From positions 1 through 13,013 of the forward strand of contig JAKIUD010000081.1 in NCBI GenBank assembly GCA_021647765.1: 13,013 bases of DNA. The letters run 5' to 3'. This document shows, piece after piece, positions 7,067 to 13,013 of this stretch. The position numbers and the translations under genes are program-made. A model generated the notes under the pieces. That model made no database searches. It worked only from the letters and a program-made list of their open reading frames with translations, and was not told where the DNA came from. Origin of the DNA: Desulfuromusa sp. (GTDB lineage: Bacteria > Desulfobacterota > Desulfuromonadia > Desulfuromonadales > Geopsychrobacteraceae). Numbering within the stretch: the stretch's first letter is position 1; the number at the start of each line of letters is the position of its first letter.

Positions 7067-7151
7067 ATATAAAATAGCGTACAAATTAAATGAATATAAA
7101 ATAGAATCAGCCGGGTAATTTTGGCAGGTGACTGTTTCGCTATTTTTATAT
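7067..7151. repeat. Three copies of an AT-rich 11-mer upstream of purH
   Basis: ATATAAAATAG occurs directly at 7067-7077 and 7094-7104. A third copy, inverted and with one extra A, lies at 7138-7151. The first and third share a further GCG and form a 13/14-bp inverted repeat. They sit in the 216-bp leader between alr and purH, 38-122 bp before the purH start. They could be operator sites or -10-like promoter elements; AT-rich coincidence is possible. I see no PurR-type box here. Confidence 0.4.
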
Positions 7152-7188
7152 CGTCAATTTTATTGATCTATCCTTGAAAGGAAATCCC

Positions 7189-8754
7189 ATGGCCGCTATC
7201 AAACGTGCACTGATTTCAGTATCTGATAAAACCGGAGTTGTTGATCTGGCTCGAGAATTGAGCAGTTTTGGAGTCGTGCTCTTGTCGACGGGTGGAACCG
7301 CAAAAATGATCCGTGATGCTGGAATCCCCGTCATGGATGTTTCTGACTATACCGGTTTTCCGGAGATGATGGATGGTCGGGTGAAAACTCTGCATCCAAT
7401 GATCCATGGTGCTCTGCTTGGTTTGCGCGACAATCCTGAGCATGTCAATGCGATGGCAAAGCATGCTATTGAGCCAATCGACATGGTGGTGGTTAACCTC
7501 TATCCTTTTGAGGCGACGGTGGCCAAGGAGGGGTGCAGCTTAGAAGATGCAATCGAAAATATTGATATCGGTGGGCCGACCATGCTGCGGAGTGCGGCGA
7601 AAAACAATAAGTTTGTCACTGTCCTGGTTGATCCGGCTGATTACGAAAGTGTGATTGCTGAGATGAAACAAAATAGTGGTGAAGTTTCGGTGGCGACTAA
7701 CTTCCAGTTGGGGGTCAAAGTTTATCAACATACGGCAGCTTATGATGGTGCCATTTCCAACTGGCTCGGAAAGCGAACCAGCGAGGATGCCGCCGATTTT
7801 GCTCCGACTCTGACTCTGCAATTTCAGAAATCACAGGGGATGCGTTACGGTGAAAATCCTCATCAAAAAGCGGCATTTTATGTAGAAAAAAATATCACTG
7901 AAGCCTCAATTGCCACAGCACGTCAACTACAGGGCAAGGCTCTTTCCTACAATAATATTGGCGATACTGATGCGGCTCTAGAGTGTATCAAACAATTTGC
8001 AGAAGTACCGGCCTGTGTCATTGTAAAACATGCTAATCCCTGCGGTGTAGCAACGGGTGCCACTCTTCTGGACGCTTATCAGAGAGCTTTTTCGACCGAT
8101 CCCGAATCTTCTTTTGGTGGCATTATTGCTTTTAATCGGGAACTTGACGCAGAAACGGCGCAGGCGATTGTTGACAAACAGTTTGTCGAAGTCATTATTG
8201 CACCCAAGGTTGTCGTAACTGTCCATGAAATTATTGCGAAAAAGAAGAATGTGCGCTTACTCGAATGTGGTGAGTGGCCAGCTGAAACGGCTCAACGACT
8301 TGATTACAAACGGGTCAATGGCGGACTGTTAGTGCAGGAAGCTGATCTGTTATTGAATACCGATTTAAAAGTTGTGACCAAGCGGGCACCGACCGATAAG
8401 GAACGTCAGGATCTTGATTTTGCCTGGCGGGTGGCTAAATTCGTCAAATCAAATGCCATCGTCTATTGCAGGGATGGGATGACGATCGGTGTCGGGGCAG
8501 GGCAGATGAGTCGGGTCAACTCGGCACGCATTGCTGCGATCAAGGCAGAACATGCCGGGTTGGATATCAAGGGGGCAGCCATGGCTTCTGATGCCTTTTT
8601 TCCGTTCCGCGATGGCATCGATAATGCCGCTGCTGTTGGTGTTACTGCGGTGATTCAGCCCGGCGGATCAATCCGTGATGAAGAGGTGATTGCTGCAGCA
8701 GATGAGGCGGGGATTGCCATGTTATTTACCGGAATGCGCCATTTTCGGCATTGA
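7189..8754 (+). CDS. purH: Bifunctional AICAR transformylase / IMP cyclohydrolase
   Basis: Catalyses the last two steps of IMP synthesis: formyl transfer from 10-formyl-THF to AICAR, then ring closure to IMP. The 521-residue protein has an N-terminal MGS-like cyclohydrolase domain (ALISVSDKTG at 7-16, LLSTGGTAK at 31-39, MDGRVKTLHP at 61-70). The C-terminal transformylase domain follows (SYNNIGDTDAA at 253-263, then VIVKHANPCG at 277-286, with the catalytic Lys280-His281 pair). It ends in TGMRHFRH, the usual family terminus. The ATG at 7189 follows AAAGGA by 6 bp; an in-frame TTG 15 bp upstream is ignored. purD is next, across an 81-bp gap filled largely by a palindromic repeat. Confidence 0.97.
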   Translation: MAAIKRALISVSDKTGVVDLARELSSFGVVLLSTGGTAKMIRDAGIPVMDVSDYTGFPEMMDGRVKTLHPMIHGALLGLRDNPEHVNAMAKHAIEPIDMVVVNLYPFEATVAKEGCSLEDAIENIDIGGPTMLRSAAKNNKFVTVLVDPADYESVIAEMKQNSGEVSVATNFQLGVKVYQHTAAYDGAISNWLGKRTSEDAADFAPTLTLQFQKSQGMRYGENPHQKAAFYVEKNITEASIATARQLQGKALSYNNIGDTDAALECIKQFAEVPACVIVKHANPCGVATGATLLDAYQRAFSTDPESSFGGIIAFNRELDAETAQAIVDKQFVEVIIAPKVVVTVHEIIAKKKNVRLLECGEWPAETAQRLDYKRVNGGLLVQEADLLLNTDLKVVTKRAPTDKERQDLDFAWRVAKFVKSNAIVYCRDGMTIGVGAGQMSRVNSARIAAIKAEHAGLDIKGAAMASDAFFPFRDGIDNAAAVGVTAVIQPGGSIRDEEVIAAADEAGIAMLFTGMRHFRH

Positions 8755-8763
8755 TGATTGACT

Positions 8764-8815
8764 GTAGGGGCGATGCTTGTCATCGCCCAAGGGTGAACAC
8801 AAGGTTCACCCCTAC
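8764..8815. repeat. REPIN-like palindromic repeat between purH and purD
   Basis: Outer arms GTAGGGG (8764-8770) and CCCCTAC (8809-8815) enclose two perfect hairpins: GGGCGATG-CTTGT-CATCGCCC (8768-8788) and GGGTGAAC-ACAAG-GTTCACCC (8791-8811). The two halves are inverted copies of one unit. They differ in the middle of the stem but keep perfect pairing within each hairpin. Its position between two co-directional pur genes means it is probably transcribed in their mRNA. Confidence 0.85.
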
Positions 8816-8835
8816 GTTGAATAAAAGGATTTAAG

Positions 8836-10113
8836 ATGAAAGTTCTGGTTATCGGTGGTGGTGGTCGTGAACACACTCTGGTCTGGAAAATAGCCCAGTC
8901 GCCATTGGTGAAAAAAATTTACTGTGCGCCGGGCAATCCTGGAATAGCGGAACTGGCTGAATGTGTCCATATTGGTGCCGATGAAATAGATACCTTGCTT
9001 GATTTTGCTCTTGCGGAGGAAATTGATCTGACCGTGGTTGGGCCGGAAGTGCCATTGACCATGGGGATCGTCGATCTCTTTCAGACAGCAGGATTGGAGA
9101 TATTCGGGCCTAACAAGGCTGCGGCTCAAATTGAAGGAAGTAAGCGCTTTTCCAAAGATTTGATGGCTCGTTACCATATCCCGACTGCTGCTTACCAGAG
9201 CTTTTCCGATCACGCTCAGGCGGTTGCCTACATTCGAGAGCAGGGTGAGCGGATTGTCGTCAAGGCGGATGGTCTGGCGGCGGGGAAAGGGGTCGTTGTT
9301 GCCATGACCGAAGATCAGGCGATTGCCGCTGTTGGTGACATCATGCTTGACCAGGTTTTTGGTGACGCTGGTGCCAGTGTTGTTGTTGAAGAGTTTATGG
9401 ATGGCGAAGAAGCTTCATTTTTCGCTTTTACCGACGGCAAAAATATTCTGCCGCTCGCTTCATCGCAGGATCATAAACGGGTCAACGATAATGATGAGGG
9501 GCCCAATACCGGTGGTATGGGGGCATACTCTCCAGCTCCGGTTGTCACCGATGAACTTTACCAGATCATTGTTGATACTATCGTCAAACCGACGATTGAT
9601 GGAATGGCTCAGGATGGTTGCCCCTACAGTGGTATTCTCTATGTCGGACTGATGATCAAGGATGGCAAGCCCCGGGTGGTAGAATACAATGCCCGTTTCG
9701 GTGATCCTGAGGCGCAACCGTTGCTGATGCGGATGAAGTCAGATATCGTTCCGGTGTTGCAAGCTTGTGCGCGTGGTGAGTTACGGCTGGATTCTATCGA
9801 TTGGTACGATAAAGCAGCTGTGTGTGTGGTGCTGGCCAGCGGTGGTTATCCGGGAGATTATGAAAAAAATCTGCCGATTGACGGTCTGGATCGTGCCGCC
9901 AAGATAGAAGATTTGATGGTTTTTCATGCCGGGACAGCTTTGAAAGATGGTCAGATTGTTAATCAGGGTGGCCGGGTGCTTGGGGTAACCGGGCTGGGAG
10001 CTACGATCAGGGATGCAATTGACAAAGCTTATGCCGGAGTCAAAGTTATTCGTTGGGATAAAGTCCATTATCGGCATGATATTGGAGCCAGAGCATTAAA
10101 TCGGGAGGAATAG
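8836..10113 (+). CDS. purD: Phosphoribosylamine-glycine ligase (GAR synthetase)
   Basis: ATP-dependent ligase joining glycine to phosphoribosylamine, step two of IMP synthesis. The 425-residue length is normal. Seen in order: VLVIGGGGREH at 3-13 (N-terminal nucleotide-binding fold), VVGPEVPL at 67-74, the ATP-grasp loop KADGLAAGKGVVV at 143-155, GGMGAYSPAP near 226, and the metal-binding NARFGDPE near 285. The ATG follows AAAGGAT. It lies 20 bp after the palindromic repeat and 5 bp before purE, so purD and purE are certainly one transcription unit, probably together with purH. Confidence 0.97.
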   Translation: MKVLVIGGGGREHTLVWKIAQSPLVKKIYCAPGNPGIAELAECVHIGADEIDTLLDFALAEEIDLTVVGPEVPLTMGIVDLFQTAGLEIFGPNKAAAQIEGSKRFSKDLMARYHIPTAAYQSFSDHAQAVAYIREQGERIVVKADGLAAGKGVVVAMTEDQAIAAVGDIMLDQVFGDAGASVVVEEFMDGEEASFFAFTDGKNILPLASSQDHKRVNDNDEGPNTGGMGAYSPAPVVTDELYQIIVDTIVKPTIDGMAQDGCPYSGILYVGLMIKDGKPRVVEYNARFGDPEAQPLLMRMKSDIVPVLQACARGELRLDSIDWYDKAAVCVVLASGGYPGDYEKNLPIDGLDRAAKIEDLMVFHAGTALKDGQIVNQGGRVLGVTGLGATIRDAIDKAYAGVKVIRWDKVHYRHDIGARALNREE

Positions 10114-10118
10114 AGAGA

Positions 10119-10643
10119 ATGAGTGATAAAAAACCAGTTGTCGGGATTCTGATGGGTAGCGATAGTGATTACGATATTATGGTCGAAGCGGCCAAAATAT
10201 TGAAGCAGTTTGAGATTCCTTTTGAGATGATTGTCTCCAGTGCGCATCGTACTCCTGAACGAACTATGGAATATGTTCGGAGTGCCCGCGATAAGGGAAT
10301 TAAGGTGCTGATTGCAGGAGCCGGTGCTGCAGCGCATTTGGCTGGGGTGGTTGCTGCAGAGACAATGTTGCCAGTGATTGCCGTGCCGATTGATGCGACC
10401 TCTATGCGCGGTCTTGATGCATTGTTGGCAATGGTGCAGATGCCAGCAGGAATTCCCGTTGCGACGATGGCAATTGGTTTAGCCGGGTCACGCAATGCCG
10501 GTATTTTTGCTGCAAGGATGCTGGCGACTCAGGATCCTGAACTGGAGAAAAAACTCTTGCAATTCAAAAAGGATATGGCTGTTGGAGTGGTCAAAAAGTC
10601 AGCGGTGGTACAGAAAAAGATGGCTGATGATGGACTGATTTAG
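10119..10643 (+). CDS. purE: N5-carboxyaminoimidazole ribonucleotide mutase, class I
   Basis: Converts N5-CAIR to CAIR in purine synthesis. The 174-residue protein shows the class I signature: GSDSD at 13-17, SAHRTP at 41-46, AGAGAAAHLAG near 67-77 and the MPAGIPVATMAIG segment later. Class I PurE normally needs PurK to make N5-CAIR; purK is not in the window and should be elsewhere in the genome. The start is 5 bp after purD. No intrinsic terminator is obvious in the 113 bp before the cytochrome gene. Confidence 0.96.
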   Translation: MSDKKPVVGILMGSDSDYDIMVEAAKILKQFEIPFEMIVSSAHRTPERTMEYVRSARDKGIKVLIAGAGAAAHLAGVVAAETMLPVIAVPIDATSMRGLDALLAMVQMPAGIPVATMAIGLAGSRNAGIFAARMLATQDPELEKKLLQFKKDMAVGVVKKSAVVQKKMADDGLI

Positions 10644-10756
10644 TCATCTTTGAGTTGTATACAATATACACTTTTCGGTTGACTTCTGCGATATTTTTGA
10701 TTTAGCTTGCTATCGGTTAGCACACATCTATTCATTGTGAAAGGGAGGAATTACAG

Positions 10757-11083
10757 ATGAAAAAGTTACTCGTACTGTTGGCTATTGTAGCTTTTGTTGC
10801 AACAGCGTTGACTGCTGTTGCTCAAGACAAAGGTCCTGCTGTGATAAAGTTGGACAAGGCAAAAACTGGTGTTATTACTTTTGAGCATGCTAAACACCAA
10901 ACTCGAACTGAGTGTAAGACCTGTCACCATACTGGTGGTTTTGAAAAATGTGACAGCTGTCACGGGAAGAAAGCTGACGGGAAAAAACCCAAGTACAAAA
11001 ATGCCATGCATAAGACTTGCAAGGATTGCCACAAAAAAATGAAAAAAGGACCGACCAAGTGTAAAGGATGTCACGTTAAATAA
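10757..11083 (+). CDS. Secreted tetrahaem cytochrome, c3/c7 family
   Basis: Small periplasmic electron carrier of 108 residues. A Sec signal peptide ends at about AVA22, leaving about 86 mature residues. Four CXXCH haem motifs begin at Cys53, Cys65, Cys88 and Cys102. Four further histidines (His44, His47, His58, His85) are just enough for bis-His ligation of all four; the adjacent pair His57-His58 copies the cytochrome c3 arrangement in which the second His ligates haem II. All spacings are CX2CH. The chain is lysine-rich, as in Geobacter PpcA, and its tail (KKMKKGPTKC) is PpcA-like, but PpcA-type c7 has only three haems. A GGGAGGA ribosome-binding site and a strong downstream terminator frame the gene. 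Its partners are unknown. Confidence 0.9.
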   Translation: MKKLLVLLAIVAFVATALTAVAQDKGPAVIKLDKAKTGVITFEHAKHQTRTECKTCHHTGGFEKCDSCHGKKADGKKPKYKNAMHKTCKDCHKKMKKGPTKCKGCHVK

Positions 11084-11110
11084 TTTTACCCTTGAGAAGA
11101 TTTGTATTGC

Positions 11111-11146
11111 AATGCCAGTCTGAGCTATTCAGACTGGCATTTTTTT
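11111..11146 (+). terminator. Intrinsic terminator after the cytochrome gene
   Basis: A perfect 13-bp stem AATGCCAGTCTGA / TCAGACTGGCATT with loop GCTAT (11124-11128) runs into seven Ts (11140-11146). It lies 28 bp after the cytochrome stop codon and should separate it from the methyltransferase gene. Confidence 0.93.
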
Positions 11147-11159
11147 ATGGTTGATGGCG

Positions 11160-11295
11160 TCGCAAAAAGTCCGCCTCTGCGTTGCAGCGGTTTTTCAAGA
11201 CTGTACCGTACCATATGTGTATGGCTTCGCCCTCGAAAAGCCACTACACCTTGTGAGACGGAATTTTTGCTTAGCCATCCAATGACTTTTTGCGA
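11160..11295. mobile_element. MITE-like element with perfect 12-bp terminal inverted repeats
   Basis: TCGCAAAAAGTC (11160-11171) is repeated in perfect inverted orientation as GACTTTTTGCGA (11284-11295), bounding 136 bp with no open coding sequence. Inside, GGTTTTTC / GAAAAGCC (11189-11196, 11235-11242) and CCATA / TATGG (11211-11215, 11220-11224) can form a nested hairpin. The features suggest a non-autonomous element or structured dispersed repeat; no transposase is present. It ends 20 bp before the next start codon. Confidence 0.7.
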
Positions 11296-11315
11296 GAACA
11301 GCATGGTTGGCTAGA

Positions 11316-12053
11316 ATGAAAGAAACTCTGGATAAATTATCGATCGGTAACCTCCAACTGCTGCAGGCAGAAAACGGTTATCGCTACTCTCTCGATCCCA
11401 TTATTTTGGCTCGATTTGTCAATGTGAGAAGGGGAGGTCGGGTTGTTGATTTGGGAGCTGGTTGTGGCATTATATCGTTGTTGTTGGCTCGATTAAGTGA
11501 TGCCGATGAGTGTATTGGTATCGAAATTCAACCTGAGTTGGCAGACAGGGCAGTGCGGAATGTTGAACTCAACGTCCTGCATGATCGAGTGCATATTGTG
11601 CAAGATGATATCCGAAGTATCCAGGATATCCTCCCCACAGGTTGTTTTGACCTGGTTGTTAGTAATCCACCTTACCGTCGACTCGATTCTGGAAGAATTG
11701 CTCCGAATAATGAGCGTGCTGCTGCACGGCATGAGTTGGCAGGGGGGCTGGTCGATTTTGTTGCTGCGGCGAGTTGGTTATTAAAAAATGGTGGCAGTTT
11801 TGCTATGATCTATCTGGTGGAGCGTCTACCCGAATTGATGACTGTGATGATTGCCGAAGGAATTGAGCCAAAACGACTGCGGATGGTGCACCCACGGCAA
11901 GGAGAAGCGGCCAAAATAGTTCTCCTTGAGGGTCGTAAGGGAGGTCATCCCGGGCTGCAGGTTGAAAATCCACTTTATATCTATAGGAACAATGCGGCAG
12001 GGCGGGACTATACGGAAGAGGTGTTGCAGATGTATGAGGTGCTTCCAGGTTAA
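11316..12053 (+). CDS. TrmN6-like SAM-dependent methyltransferase
   Basis: Class I methyltransferase of 245 residues resembling YfiC/TrmN6, which methylates N6 of A37 in tRNA1(Val). Seen: an N-terminal LDKLSIGNLQLLQ and YRYSLDPIIL segment typical of this group, the SAM-binding DLGAGCGI at 45-52, the acidic IGIEIQ at 67-72, and the catalytic NPPY at 117-120 that marks N6-adenine (or related amino) methylation. tRNA as the substrate is inferred from the family. The ATG at 11316 has only a weak ribosome-binding site; an in-frame TTG three codons upstream is no better. The terminator and the MITE-like element separate it from the cytochrome, so any promoter must lie in or next to the repeat. Its stop shares the palindrome TTAA with the stop of the converging DUF721 gene. 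Confidence 0.82.
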   Translation: MKETLDKLSIGNLQLLQAENGYRYSLDPIILARFVNVRRGGRVVDLGAGCGIISLLLARLSDADECIGIEIQPELADRAVRNVELNVLHDRVHIVQDDIRSIQDILPTGCFDLVVSNPPYRRLDSGRIAPNNERAAARHELAGGLVDFVAAASWLLKNGGSFAMIYLVERLPELMTVMIAEGIEPKRLRMVHPRQGEAAKIVLLEGRKGGHPGLQVENPLYIYRNNAAGRDYTEEVLQMYEVLPG

Positions 12054-12559
12054 TTTTCCCTGACTTTGTCCAGTTGTTTCTGCCGGGTGAAAAGTTCGCG
12101 CATTTCGTGTTTTAACTCTGAGTTTTTAACCGGGGACAGTTCTTCTTCAATCAATTTTTTTTCAGCATCAGTCAATTCAATTTTGGTCCATGCTGGGGGT
12201 TCGGGTGTCTGTTGAATTTTAAGAGGCTGATGTGTTTGTGAACTGCGCGTTTGGCGCAGATAAATATCGGTGATCCCGGCGTTGGGTATTTTTGCGTTGA
12301 TTTTTTCAAGAATTTGCAGCTTCATCATTTGTAGCTGTTGCATCCAGACTGGATGGTCTACTTGGATCTCCAAAACTCCCTTGCGCAGCTTGAGCGGCCT
12401 GGCTCGAGCGGCAATCTGTTCTCCAACCAGTTGGTCCCAAACCAGCCATGCTTGATGTCGGGTGATTTGTTCACCAAATCCTGGTTGACCAAGGATCTGT
12501 TTTATGAGTGAACCGACTCGCTCGGCTTGTTTCATTGGTGCCCGATCACTGCGTTTCAT
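12050..12559 (-). CDS. DciA-like DUF721 protein
   Basis: 169-residue soluble protein. The N-terminal part carries the DUF721 pattern: WDQLVGEQIAARARPLKL at about 41-58, GVLEIQV at 61-67, then HPVWMQQLQMMKLQILEKIN at 69-88. In bacteria lacking DnaC/DnaI-type loaders, DciA of this family is linked to loading or function of the replicative helicase DnaB; that role is inferred here. The C-terminal half is charged, probably helical, and not conserved. I chose the ATG at 12559, preceded by AGAAGGG, over a GTG at 12610. The start overlaps the end of the membrane-protein gene by 14 bp, suggesting translational coupling. Its 3' end overlaps the converging methyltransferase gene by 4 bp, leaving no room for a terminator. 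Confidence 0.8.
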   Translation of the reverse strand: MKRSDRAPMKQAERVGSLIKQILGQPGFGEQITRHQAWLVWDQLVGEQIAARARPLKLRKGVLEIQVDHPVWMQQLQMMKLQILEKINAKIPNAGITDIYLRQTRSSQTHQPLKIQQTPEPPAWTKIELTDAEKKLIEEELSPVKNSELKHEMRELFTRQKQLDKVREN

Positions 12560-12950
12560 TCTGAGCCCTTCTGCGAATTCGCCCTCCGAGCAGCTGTCCG
12601 GCAACTGCACAGCCGAGAGTGAAGGGAATCCAATACCAGTTAAAACCGAAAGTTATCCTCATGACGACAATAAATGGGATTGACGCATGGACAAGGATGA
12701 ACCAGCGTGGTGAAAATTTACGACTGTTTTCACGGAAATAGCCAAGCGGCAGGTTACTGCCAAAAGAAAAAAACAACAGGGTTGCAAGCAGTAGAATCTG
12801 ATCTGGTAACAAAAGATATTTCCTTTTACGCAAAAATGGAGGCAACCAGTTGAATGGTGCTAGTTTGATGATAGATATCAGCAAAATCGATGAGATGGTC
12901 TCCCCCGCTTCACTCATCGGCGTCAATGCGCCATGATGGTAATCAATCAT
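12546..12950 (-). CDS. Small membrane protein of unknown function, N-terminus derived from the IS
   Basis: I do not recognise the family. The open frame is 134 codons, but the first 21 (about 12888-12950) lie inside the IS110-family end, and the start has no clear ribosome-binding site. The remaining 113 residues include hydrophobic stretches near 50-68, 88-106 and 109-125, consistent with two or three membrane segments, and a basic tail GGRIRRR. No ATG occurs in the host part before its second membrane segment; the first plausible alternative is a TTG at 12884. The native gene therefore probably lost its N-terminus to the insertion, or now starts in the IS. It overlaps the DUF721 gene by 14 bp and was probably its operon partner. 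Confidence 0.5.
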   Translation of the reverse strand: MIDYHHGALTPMSEAGETISSILLISIIKLAPFNWLPPFLRKRKYLLLPDQILLLATLLFFSFGSNLPLGYFRENSRKFSPRWFILVHASIPFIVVMRITFGFNWYWIPFTLGCAVAGQLLGGRIRRRAQNETQ

Positions 12951-12977
12951 TCCATCAACAGAAACGAGAGGAGACCA
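12896..12977 (+). promoter_or_regulatory. Predicted leader fold covering the transposase ribosome-binding site
   Basis: TGGTCTCC (12896-12903) is perfectly complementary to GGAGACCA (12970-12977), which contains part of the Shine-Dalgarno GAGAGGAG directly before the transposase ATG. It encloses a hairpin: CATCGGCG (12915-12922), a six-base loop, then CGCC and GATG with a two-base bulge. The fold would hide the ribosome-binding site. It could also be part of a structured non-coding RNA of the element. This is seen from complementarity only. Confidence 0.45.
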
Positions 12978-12979
12978 CC

Positions 12980-13013
12980 ATGAAGATTACCACTATCGGT
13001 TTAGACTTGGCAA
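12980..13013 (+). CDS. IS110-family transposase, N-terminal fragment (right copy)
   Basis: Starts at the ATG at 12980 and encodes MKITTIGLDLA before the window ends. Asp9 in GLDLA fits the first Asp of the RuvC-like DEDD site of IS110-family recombinases, and the N-terminus looks most like the IS1111 subgroup. Family assignment rests on eleven residues only. A good Shine-Dalgarno, GAGAGGAG, lies 6-7 bp upstream, inside a predicted stem. Confidence 0.65.
   Translation, partial: MKITTIGLDLA

Larger units (their letters stand above)
12887..13013 (+). mobile_element. IS110-family element, 5' end (right copy, incomplete)
   Basis: 12887-13004 matches the reverse complement of 1-118 without a mismatch, and nine more bases continue to the window end. 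It contains about 93 bp of non-coding 5' region and the transposase start. The element reads out of the window to the right, so the two copies face away from each other. Inside the non-coding part a hairpin (12915-12938) is enclosed by an 8-bp stem. The boundary is where identity with the left copy stops; a shared 14-mer at 12854-12867 may mean the real end is further left. Confidence 0.75.

Noticed and set aside
8764..8815. Intrinsic terminator between purH and purD
   Set aside because: Neither hairpin is followed by a T-run, and purD lacks a separate promoter that I can see; the two inverted REP-like units explain the sequence.
7189..10643. An unusual gene cluster around the purine genes
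   Set aside because: purH, purD and purE have all expected motifs, lengths and starts; apart from the repeat between purH and purD this is ordinary.
10679..10707. Possible cytochrome promoter TTGACT with 17-bp spacing to TTAGCT
   Set aside because: The -35 is good but the -10 is poor. The cytochrome probably has its own promoter in this gap, but this pair is too weak to list as a feature.
11290..11317. Promoter-like TTGCGA ... TAGAAT (16-bp spacing) next to the methyltransferase start
   Set aside because: Transcription would begin inside the coding sequence after the ATG, leaving no usable start codon at the conserved N-terminus; likely coincidence.
1..13013. A defence, toxin-antitoxin, phage or secondary-metabolite system
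   Set aside because: Every sizeable gene apart from the small membrane protein falls in a recognisable family, almost all of them housekeeping; no nuclease, toxin, phage or synthase signature is present apart from the partial IS ends.

Overview
The window looks like a chromosomal segment of an anaerobic, Desulfuromonadales-like bacterium (Desulfuromonadia, formerly Deltaproteobacteria). This is inferred from three things: a small periplasmic multihaem c-type cytochrome of the c3/c7 family, a fused ThiE-ThiD protein beside a short-form ThiC, and several kinds of REP/MITE-like dispersed repeats. No rRNA or other taxonomic marker is present, so the placement is a family-level guess.

Left arm (minus strand, about 180-5600). 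From right to left the transcripts carry thiED (thiamine phosphate synthase fused to HMP-P kinase), then a TPP riboswitch with an intrinsic terminator, then thiC (HMP-P synthase). A 315-bp gap with a REPIN-like repeat follows. After it come speD (pyruvoyl S-adenosylmethionine decarboxylase) and, 7 bp further on, a ChaN-like lipoprotein with a C-terminal PDZ domain. ThiC makes the pyrimidine phosphate, ThiD phosphorylates it, and ThiE joins it to the thiazole. The riboswitch lies between thiED and thiC, so it should act on thiC alone.

Centre and right (plus strand, about 5840-12050). The order is alr (alanine racemase), purH, purD, purE, a secreted tetrahaem cytochrome, a strong terminator, and a TrmN6-like methyltransferase. 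purH, purD and purE belong to de novo IMP synthesis; purD and purE are 5 bp apart, while purH and purD are separated by a palindromic repeat. A 136-bp element with perfect 12-bp terminal inverted repeats lies directly upstream of the methyltransferase gene. Two minus-strand genes converge on the methyltransferase: a DciA-like DUF721 gene and, overlapping its start, a small membrane-protein gene.

Ends. Bases 1-118 are the exact reverse complement of 12887-13004. Each copy carries the 5' non-coding region and first codons of an IS110-family transposase, and both point outward. The right copy interrupts, or provides a new N-terminus for, the membrane-protein gene. Both ends therefore lie in one repeated element and may be contig breaks.

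Most of the window is ordinary biosynthetic housekeeping. I see no convincing undescribed multi-gene system. The parts most worth a second look are the IS110-family ends (a shared 14-mer beyond the repeat and an RBS-sequestering fold), the cytochrome with four haem sites in a c7-sized chain, the speD/ChaN-PDZ gene pair, and the three palindromic repeats.
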